64,000 nucleotides of DNA from positions 17,424 to 81,423 of the forward strand of contig CBDCVG010000075.1 in NCBI GenBank assembly GCA_965222765.1, written 5' to 3'. The notes beneath the pieces are model-generated. The model was given only the letters and a program-made list of their open reading frames with translations, was not told where the DNA came from and made no database searches. Each line of letters begins with the position of its first letter. The stretch's first letter is position 1. This document shows positions 56,807-64,000 of the stretch, one piece after another. Source of the DNA: Caldora sp965222765 (lineage in GTDB: Bacteria; Cyanobacteriota; Cyanobacteriia; Cyanobacteriales; Coleofasciculaceae). The position numbers and the translations under genes are program-made.

Positions 56807-58588
56807 CTACTCATTTTCTAGTGTTTTCTGTTTGCTGTTGAACCCAAACACTCTCTCGAATACAACCACCATGGTTTTTAGGATGAGCTGAAGATCATAG
56901 AGTAAGCCCCAGTGTTGCTGGTACTCTAAATCGAGTTTAATAATGTCTTGAAAATCTTGAATTTGCAATCGCTCCTCAACCACCTTCCACTCACCAGTCA
57001 TCCCTGGTTTGACATTTAAACGCCGCCACTCCGCTACCTCATAGTTGGTAACCTCATCTGGTGTTGGGGGTCTAGTTCCCACCAAACTCATTTCACCTTT
57101 AAGTACATTCCAAAATTGAGGCAACTCATCCAAACCAGTTTTCCGCAAGAAGTGGCCCACCCGCGTGATTCTGGGGTCATCTTCAGGAGTGAGTACTGTT
57201 TCCTTGTCTAAATTATTGCTAGAGCCTTCTAGTTCTTGATTATTCACACTCATCGTGCGGAATTTCCACATCCGAAACTCCCGTCCGATCCAACCACAAC
57301 GGGTTGGAGTAAACAAGACCGGACCATTGTCGTCGAGTTTAATCGCAATGGCAATGGGAATATATAAAATAGCAGTAATGAACAAACCGACAATAGCTCC
57401 CAGAATGTCTATAAATCGCTTCCCCCAAGAGCGTACAGAAGGGTGAGTATCTGGCAGCTGTTCTTCTACATCAGAGTTTGTCGGTTGGAGGGGTGAATTA
57501 ATTTCAAAAACTTTGTCTAGTCCAGTTAATTCCAATACTGCCATCACCGGAGTAGTCACACCATTGAGATACAGCTTAACTCCTTTTGCCTGAGCCTGTT
57601 TGTGATTAACAACTAATGCGCCAATACCACTGCTGTCCATAAAGTTGGTCTGACTGAAGTCGAAAACGATTTCTTCAAGCTCAGGTGTGCCTTGCAAAAT
57701 CACCTGACATGTTTCCTTAAAAGCTACAGCTTCAACAACAGTGAGACGTTCAGGTATTGGAACTATAGCAGTCTTTCCTTGATGATTTACTAGAGAATCT
57801 TCCTGAGAAGTTGGTTTTGGTATGAACGGCTCAAATAAAACGTTAAATGGTTCTATATAACTATTAAATTTTTGCTTGATAACTAACCCAAAGAAAGCTA
57901 AGTCTTTAAAGTATCTTTTCCATAACCTTTGGGGGTCACATGCCAATCTATATAGCCATTCAAGTCCTAGATCACTTAACCATTTTGGACATCGAGAAAC
58001 TTGGTTTGCTTCAAAATCAATGGTTGCCCCTATAGCTAGGAAAATTTTGACATGGGTAAACTTATCTTTATATTTACAGATAAATTTTTCTTGCTTGGGT
58101 GCTCCAACTCCTACTGCTAGTACTGTAGCTCCTGAATTATTTACTATATCAATTATTTTGGCACATTCTTCTTCACTTTTTTCAAAACCAAAAGATGGAG
58201 AATGTGCACCGATGACAATCTCTCTACCAACCTTTTCATTAATATTTTCTTTTGCCTTATCTGCTACTCCTTCAGCAGCACCTAAAAGGAAAATTTTAAC
58301 ATCTTCATTTTTTTTGTGATGCTCATAAAAAGCAGGAAAAAAATCAGAACCAGCAATTCTTTGTTTAATTGGTGATTTTAATAAAAACTTGGCAATATAG
58401 AAAATAATTTGGCTGTCACATACTTTGTAGTCAGCCTGATCATAAATTTTAATAAAATCTCTATCCTTTTGTAAGGTTATTAAATGATCTACATTAGGGG
58501 TAAAAACAATACCCTGAGTTAATTGTTCCAATAACTCACTTTGAAAAAAATTATCAATATATAAATTGAGTATTTTAATTTTATCCAT
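56807..58588 (-). CDS. Fusion: WecG/TagA-type glycosyltransferase + STAS domain + priming phosphoglycosyl transferase
   Basis: The protein has 593 residues from ATG 58588 (AAGAAGAACC upstream); an ATG at 58639 would add 17. Residues about 8-235 are a GT26 WecG/TagA/CpsF domain (IVFTPNVDHLITL, RIAGSDFFP, VGVGAPKQEKFI, EWLYRLACDPQRLWKRY). Residues 271-366 are a STAS domain with the phosphorylatable Ser in FDFSQTNFMDSSGIGAL. Residues 387-583 are a monotopic phosphoglycosyl transferase (RFIDILGAIVGLFITAI, KFRTM, KTGLDELPQFWNVLKGEMS, GTRPPTP) with the Asp-Glu catalytic pair. The usual VNGR motif after GMTGEW reads VVEER. It should start the lipid-linked repeat unit and add the second sugar at the inner membrane. 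Confidence 0.88.
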   Translation of the reverse strand: MDKIKILNLYIDNFFQSELLEQLTQGIVFTPNVDHLITLQKDRDFIKIYDQADYKVCDSQIIFYIAKFLLKSPIKQRIAGSDFFPAFYEHHKKNEDVKIFLLGAAEGVADKAKENINEKVGREIVIGAHSPSFGFEKSEEECAKIIDIVNNSGATVLAVGVGAPKQEKFICKYKDKFTHVKIFLAIGATIDFEANQVSRCPKWLSDLGLEWLYRLACDPQRLWKRYFKDLAFFGLVIKQKFNSYIEPFNVLFEPFIPKPTSQEDSLVNHQGKTAIVPIPERLTVVEAVAFKETCQVILQGTPELEEIVFDFSQTNFMDSSGIGALVVNHKQAQAKGVKLYLNGVTTPVMAVLELTGLDKVFEINSPLQPTNSDVEEQLPDTHPSVRSWGKRFIDILGAIVGLFITAILYIPIAIAIKLDDNGPVLFTPTRCGWIGREFRMWKFRTMSVNNQELEGSSNNLDKETVLTPEDDPRITRVGHFLRKTGLDELPQFWNVLKGEMSLVGTRPPTPDEVTNYEVAEWRRLNVKPGMTGEWKVVEERLQIQDFQDIIKLDLEYQQHWGLLYDLQLILKTMVVVFERVFGFNSKQKTLENE

Positions 58589-59650
58589 ATGGTTCTTCTT
58601 TTTTTCCTCGGGAGAGAATACTTTGTGACCTAAAACCATAGTACTTGACTCTAGAATTTGTAGATAAATTGAAAGGAGCGGGAATTTTGTTATCTTCCTA
58701 ATGATAGATATTTATATTCAATCTAAACGATTAGCAAGCTGTTGTGCCTCTAAGAAAGAATTTCGCTCACCATAAGCCAAAAGGCAAAAAGCAATTGAAT
58801 ATTTATAGTTATTACTATATTATGGAATTTCAATGCGCATTAGCTTAATACCTTTTTCTATAGATCTTGGCTATATCCGGATATTTGCTAGTCAATTGGG
58901 TAAGCTAGGCATACTAGTACAATAAGGCAGGAGGCAGTACAATAAGGCAGGAGGCAGGAGGGTAGAAAGCTTACTGTACAAGCTTTTTAACCTTTTTTAA
59001 CTAGTCAGTTATTTCCGCCATGCTGCATTAGAGTCGTTTTAACAGGAAGGATATTCCCAAAAATGCCTGCGGGAACTTTGTTTGTTCACGAACTGAAGTC
59101 CGTCATTGCCAGCCAACAGGTAGGAGCAAACTCTTGGTCAAAGCTCACCATTTACTGTGTCTTCAGAATTTTACACAGAGAAATGATTCTTCTTAAGTTT
59201 ATGCTTCAACTATCATAGAATTTTATTTTAGGGTCGTTAGAGCACCTGCAACCGGAGATTGTCTAAAATCTGTGATAATTGTGAGTAGAAGGCTAACACG
59301 TTATGGTGTCTGCTCTATTCACACAATAATTTCAGTATAGACGTAACAGGCTGATTTTATGAAAATTTGGTCAAATCGATGACACGTAAAAGAATAACAT
59401 GCCAGAATCATTATATTAGCCCATTAACTTTCAGATTAGCACTACACCTTAGTAGTCAGTTTCTTGGAAATCGTTTTGTGAGGTAGCTCCTATATGAATT
59501 AGGCTTGTCATTTTACTTCTTCTGCACCATTCCCAACCAATGTTAAGGATTACTAGTTGCTAACCAGTCTACCAGGTATATTTCATCAAGACCAAAATCA
59601 ACTGTCTAGCATCTTGAATACTGAGCGTTATTTTCGACTCCCAGGTTTTT
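58589..59650. other. 1-kb divergent control region between the two STAS-phosphoglycosyl transferase genes
   Basis: It contains a third CTAGT-family element (58914-59031), including two copies of GTACAATAAGGCAGGAGGCA. The remaining sequence is AT-rich. I see no gene. It must hold the promoters of both genes, but I cannot place -35/-10 boxes with confidence. Confidence 0.45.
58914..59031. mobile_element. CTAGT-family element, degraded copy 3 (118 bp)
   Basis: The right end TTATTTCCGCCATGCTGCATTAG (59009-59031) matches the family end (TTATTTCCGCCAAGCTGCACTAG in copy 2). The left end keeps only CTAGTAC and then runs into AATAAGGCAGG repeats. Size fits the other copies. Confidence 0.45.
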
Positions 59651-60643
59651 ATGACTCAGCCCACTTCAGAAACAGATTTTCAGATTATACAAGCAAAAGG
59701 TACTGCTGTTGTCCAGCTACCACCTCGTCTCATTGTCTTGCAAGCTGTGGCTTTTAAACAAACTTTTCAACAGCTTCTGCAAGACACTAGTGTACCGGAA
59801 AAAATTATTTTCGATTTCAGCCAAACCACTTTTATCGATAGTAGTGGTGTAGGTGCTCTAGTGAGTAATCTCAAACATGCCCGCCAAGAAGGGATTCCTC
59901 TATTACTTAGGGGGGTAACTCCCCCAGTAAAAGCTGTATTGTCTTTGACGGGGCTCGACCAAGTTTTGACCTTTGAGCCAGTTAAAGACGCTACAACTAC
60001 TACCAAAGTTTCAGAAACTTTGTTACCAGCGACTCACCCTTCGGTGCAATCACCAATCAAGCGATGGCTCGATATTCTGGGAGCCATCGTTGGTTTGGTG
60101 CTTACTGGTATTGCCTTTATACCTATTGTTATTGCAATTAAACTCGACAGTCCAGGTCCAATTTTCTTTAGTCAAACCCGTTTGGGTTGGATGGGAAAAC
60201 CTTTTAAGATTTGGAAATTCCGCTCGATGTGTGTAGATGCTGAAGCCCTCAAAGATACCATCGATAATCAAGCTGATGGTAAGGTCTTCAAGAATGAAAA
60301 CGACCCAAGAATTACCAAAGTAGGTAGCTTTTTGCGCAAAACTAGTCTAGACGAGTTGCCTCAGTTTTGGAATGTCCTAAAAGGAGAAATGAGCCTGGTG
60401 GGCACCAGACCACCGACTCCAAATGAAGTGGACATTTATGAAGTACCAGAGTGGCAGCGTTTAGATGTCAAACCGGGAATGACAGGTGAATGGCAGGTGA
60501 ATGGACGTTCAAGTATTCGGGAATTTGAAGACATTATCAAGTTGGATTTGCGCTATCAGCAAAACTGGAGTTTGCTCCATGACTTGAAGCTCATCCTCAA
60601 AACTATTTTGGTTGTCTTTAATAAAAAGAGTGGTGCTGTTTAA
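59651..60643 (+). CDS. STAS domain + priming phosphoglycosyl transferase
   Basis: The protein has 330 residues. Residues about 10-110 are a STAS domain (FDFSQTTFIDSSGVGALVSN, with the conserved Ser pair). Residues 133-330 are a monotopic phosphoglycosyl transferase: KRWLDILGAIVGLVLTGIAF (re-entrant helix), KFRSM, KTSLDELPQFWNVLKGEMS, GTRPPTPNEV, GMTGEWQVNGRSSI. It is a paralog of the C-terminal two domains of the divergent fusion gene, with the canonical VNGR motif kept. It attaches a sugar phosphate to undecaprenyl phosphate. STAS control by a SpoIIAB-like kinase and PP2C phosphatase is inferred. Confidence 0.92.
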   Translation: MTQPTSETDFQIIQAKGTAVVQLPPRLIVLQAVAFKQTFQQLLQDTSVPEKIIFDFSQTTFIDSSGVGALVSNLKHARQEGIPLLLRGVTPPVKAVLSLTGLDQVLTFEPVKDATTTTKVSETLLPATHPSVQSPIKRWLDILGAIVGLVLTGIAFIPIVIAIKLDSPGPIFFSQTRLGWMGKPFKIWKFRSMCVDAEALKDTIDNQADGKVFKNENDPRITKVGSFLRKTSLDELPQFWNVLKGEMSLVGTRPPTPNEVDIYEVPEWQRLDVKPGMTGEWQVNGRSSIREFEDIIKLDLRYQQNWSLLHDLKLILKTILVVFNKKSGAV

Positions 60644-60855
60644 GTAATTTTTAGCTTGTTTGGCAATTCATCCCACGCTTGAAAGGCGTGGGATTGTAGT
60701 AGCTGTTGCGATAATAAAGGCTGTTTAACAATTCTTTACATTATTAGAACTGACCAGTGCGTGGAGGCTAGGATAAAGGATTAAACCCCACTCGGCTCTG
60801 ACTAGAATCAGTGGTGAAGTTGATCAATTTACCCAGTTTTTTGAGGGAAACAGCC
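60644..60855. other. Gap with an IS605-end-like hairpin
   Basis: TCCCACGC/GCGTGGGA arms (60670-60693) lie in ATTCATCCCACGCTTGAAAGGCGTGGGATT context, as at other IS200/IS605 ends. The rest is the leader of the VIT-vWA gene. Confidence 0.5.
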
Positions 60856-63392
60856 ATGACGACAACTACAAGTAGAAACTCCCAGCGAAAGCTAGGAGGC
60901 TTGTATGTCCAGACTGAGGAGCAACGGCTAGTTTTCCCTCTAAAACATACTGAAGTTCAGGCAAAAATTGCCGGTAATATGTCGCAAGTAGAGGTGAGGC
61001 AGACTTTTGACAATCCCTTTGCGCAACCTTTAGAGGCAATCTATGTCTTCCCCTTGCCGGATGAAGCAGCAGTAGATGAGATGGAAATTAGATTAGGCGA
61101 TCGCCTAATCAAGGGTAATATCAAAAAACGAGAAGAAGCCCAAAAAATTTATGAACAGGCTCGTCATGAAGGGCGCACAGTTGGATTATTAGAGCAAGAG
61201 CGAGACAATATTTTTACCCAGTCCCTAGCTAATATCAAACCAGGAGAAGCAATTGAAGTTTCCATTCGCTATACAGACAGCCTCAAATTTGAGAATGGGA
61301 ACTACGAATTTGTTTTCCCTATGGTGGTTGGTCCTCGTTTTATTCCCGGCACACCAATTGCTCAAACTGCGGATACTGACAGAGTTCCTGATGCTTCCCG
61401 GCTTATGCCCCCAATAATTCCCCCTGAAACTCGTTCAGGACATGATATTGGGATAACAGTTGAGATTGAAGCGGGTTTACCAGTTTCTTATGTGGATTCT
61501 CCTTCTCACAAATTCAGAGTAGAACATGATGGTCAGATTGTACGGGTGAAATTGATTGGGACAGACACCATCCCAAATAAAGACCTGATTCTACGCTATA
61601 GAGTGGGGAGGAATCAGACTCAAGCAACTGTTTTAACCCAGGCAGATCACAGAGGTGGTCACTTTGCTATTTATCTGATTCCCGCCTTAGAATATTCCCC
61701 TGCGGCAATTGTACCCAAAGATGTTGTCTTTCTTGTGGATACCTCTGGTTCCCAACAAGGTGACCCTTTGCGAAAATCTCAGGAATTGATGCGGCGGTTT
61801 ATCCAAGGGTTAAATCCTAAGGACACATTTACTATCATTGACTTTGCCGATACTACCAGCCAGCTATCTGCCAAACCTCTCAAGAATACGCCGAAAAACT
61901 GTACAGAGGCAATTAACTATATTAATCAGTTGCAAGCAAATGGTTGCACCTACTTACGTCGGGGTATTCAAGCGGTGCTGAATTTTCCTGCTGCTGAAGA
62001 AGGGCGACTGCGGAGCATTGTGCTACTAACGGATGGCTACGTTGGCAATGAAAATGAAGTATTAGTTCAGGTACAACAACAGCTCAAACCAGGAAATCGC
62101 CTCTATAGCTTTGGCATTGGCAGTTCCCCCAACCGTTTTTTACTCAATCGCCTTGCTGAGATTGGACGAGGAACAGCTCAAATTGTGCGTCAGGATGAAC
62201 CGACGGAGGAAGTGGCAGAAAAGTTTTTCCGCCAAATCAATAACCCCGTATTGACGAATATCCAAGTAGAGGCACAATTAAGTATGCCTTTACAGGAAGG
62301 TACAGATATTAAGACAGTAGGAAGTAGTCCTGAGGTAGTGATTTATCCCTCAGCTCCCCCTGACTTATTTACCCAGCAGCCGCTAGTCTTGTTTGGGCGA
62401 ATTTCTCCTTTGCCTCTGCTCCCAGAAACACAAAATTACCCAAATTATTCTGTGCGCCTTACAGGTACGGTGGCAGGTGGCAAGCTTTATGAGCAAAAAT
62501 TTAACCTCAAGTTTGAGGAAGCAGGCAATCCTGCTATTGCCCAGCTATGGGGCAGAGCCAGGATTAAAGACTTGATGCAGGCAATGTTTGGTGTTGAAAC
62601 TAAGTCAGGGGTAGATAGGGTTACACAAACAGCTTTGAACTATCAGCTTTTGTCAGCTTACACAGCTTTCGTTGCTGTCAGTAATCAGATTAGGGTTAGT
62701 GCCATCCCCCAGCGGCGAAAAGGAACATAATTTAGCGGAATCCATTTCAGTGGAGACAGTACAGGAGGAAGATAGCCTACAACTTCCTTCTAATGTTAGC
62801 TACATTTCCATGCAAGTACCGGTAGAGATGCCAGAAGGTATCAGCCGTCAAGGTATTTTCGGTTCAGCTACTTATCCAGCTCAATTCCCCACCATCCGTT
62901 CTAAGCTACGCAGTAGCACTGCACGTTCGCAAAACGATTCAGCCTCATCCCGAAAACGATTAGAAGACTATTCAATTCTCACTCCAATGGTAGTAGGAGG
63001 GGAGACTTTAGCTCTACCTAGTACTAGCACCTGTGGATTATTAAGTCGCTTGTTTGGTAATAAAACAAAACCTCAGATTCAGTCTGAAATAAAAGCTAGC
63101 AAACGTGGGGTGCAAGTTATTAATGCTATAGGATTGGATGAAACAGCTATTACTGCCCTTAAACAACATCTGCAACAGCTACACCTAAGTTTGCTCTCCA
63201 AGTTCAATGGCCAAAATTGTCTTCGAGTTTCGAGTACGTAATTGTCGCGTGGGAAGAGTTGTACTAGACGACAAAGCCTCAACTTTACAGGAAACAGCAG
63301 TGATTGATTTAATAAAGCGATCGCTTTCTAGCTGGCGAGTACCTCAATCTGTTCCCAGCACAGTGCGTTTAACTTTGCGCATTTGTGCATGA
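60856..63392 (+). pseudogene. VIT and vWA domain protein, two frameshifts
   Basis: From ATG 60856 (GAGGGAAA upstream) an open frame of 624 codons runs to 62730. It has a VIT domain (about 15-145: VEVRQTFDNPFAQPLEAIYVF, IKKREEAQKIYEQARHEG), a vWA domain (about 285-460, MIDAS VVFLVDTSGSQQG, LLTDGYVGN), and a following region. Homology then continues in the next frame (SPSGEKEHNL to QVPVEMPEGISRQGIFG, to about 63205) and again in the third (MAKIVFEFRVRN, GRVVLDDKASTLQE, VRLTLRI, stop 63392). One-base shifts near 62700 and 63205 separate them. The product relates to inter-alpha-trypsin-inhibitor-like proteins. The function is unknown. The shifts may be real or sequencing errors. Confidence 0.8.
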
Positions 63393-63398
63393 TAACTC

Positions 63399-63789
63399 TC
63401 AATTCAAACCCCCGTAAGCTAAAATCTGCTCCACAAATTTCTGAAATCCACCACAGGTTTGGGGATGTAGTCATCCGCACCGCTCGTTTTCAAAAGCTTT
63501 TCACGATCTGTTGTTTCAGCTGTAACTAGAATAACGGGTAAGTGAGCAGTTCGAGAGTTCGCTTTGAGCATTTGGGTGATCTTGATACCATCTACTGGCT
63601 TACCTTGGTAATAACTGTTGCTCAAAGAAACATCCATCAGGATAATATCGGCTTCCCCGACTGCGTAATTTCCATCACCTCTGACAAATCTTCACTATGC
63701 TTAACAACTAAACCAGCCATTTTTGTCAAAATCTTCTGAAAAACAAGCAAGTTGATGGGATTATCTTCTACTATTAGGACTTTTTTCAT
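63399..63789 (-). pseudogene. CheY-like response regulator, two frameshifts
   Basis: From ATG 63789 the frame reads KKVLIVEDNPINLLVFQKI to about MEITQSG, then shifts one base (near the C run at 63655-63658) into ADIILMDVSLSNSYYQGKP with the phospho-Asp, PVILVTAETTDRE and GADDYIPKPVVDF. It then shifts again near 63445 into KFVEQILAYGGL and a stop at 63399. Together this is a complete single-domain receiver of about 129 residues. Each break is explained by one missing base. No output domain is present. Confidence 0.8.
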
Positions 63790-64000
63790 AAGAAATAGCC
63801 TGATATATAAATCGATTACTTAGGTATTTCCAGTATTACAATTGAAGATAAGTTTCGCGTTTAGGTTGTGTTTGAGTAATGTTTGGGTTGTGTGAGTTAG
63901 CAACATAATTTTACAAATTGTAATATTAAGTTTACTACGGACGGAGCCGAAAGCCCTGTCTATGCAAGAGCGGCGAGTGTCAATTGAATCCCAATAATTG
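63790..64000. other. Right-edge stretch without a recognised gene
   Basis: AT-rich leader of the response regulator gene. Nothing else is seen before the window ends. Confidence 0.35.

Overview
The window is from a cyanobacterial chromosome, probably a filamentous one. The evidence is the many HIP1-type GCGATCGC octamers, a CcmP carboxysome shell protein, the clock kinase SasA, a cyanobacterial FtsH3-type protease, an SLH-domain iron-uptake-type porin, DUF3493 and DUF4168 proteins, and gene gaps packed with short heptamer/octamer tandem repeats and small inverted-repeat elements. I do not name a genus.

Layout. 1-2.5 kb: 5' part of a pentapeptide-repeat-type protein, tRNA-Ser(UGA), a metallophosphoesterase and a small membrane protein. 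2.6-10.1 kb (minus strand): an indoleamine-dioxygenase-like/diflavin-reductase-like/cytochrome b5 fusion, a CBS-domain protein, and an adenylate cyclase with a UrtA-like sensor and PAS domains. 10.1-21.7 kb: ccmP, rnhA, a P450, dnaX, a membrane protein, a Tat-exported GH9 glucanase and a CoA-acylating aldehyde dehydrogenase. 21.8-31.6 kb: TnpB remnant and inverted-repeat elements, porin, HEAT-repeat protein, dihydroorotase-like protein, DevC-like permease, a Panacea/ParE-type toxin-antitoxin pair, folB and a CHAT-domain remnant. 31.8-45.1 kb: ftsH, a hybrid histidine kinase, tsaE, ureE, paired DUF4168 proteins, DUF3493, tRNA-Thr(CGU), a MerR-like/vWA operon, a GH57 branching enzyme and sasA. 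45.2-48.9 kb: a mobile-element nest, with a broken tnpB cut by a shrunken insertion sequence that is followed by a full copy of the same element. 48.9-60.6 kb: an exopolysaccharide locus. 60.8-63.8 kb: a VIT-vWA gene and a response regulator, both broken by single-base frameshifts.

How the genes fit together. The exopolysaccharide locus makes nucleotide sugars (UDP-glucuronate, a likely UDP-pentose, CDP-glucose and others). It starts repeat-unit assembly with two phosphoglycosyl transferases that each carry a STAS domain. One is fused in addition to a WecG/TagA-type glycosyltransferase, so the first two assembly steps and a possible phospho-switch lie in one polypeptide. The 2.6-6.1 kb protein joins an IDO-like haem domain to the two redox modules (an NADPH/FAD reductase and cytochrome b5) known to reduce animal IDO. 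These two fusions are the most unusual genes here. A third point of interest is an insertion sequence with a divergent passenger gene bracketed by identical 22-bp palindromes.
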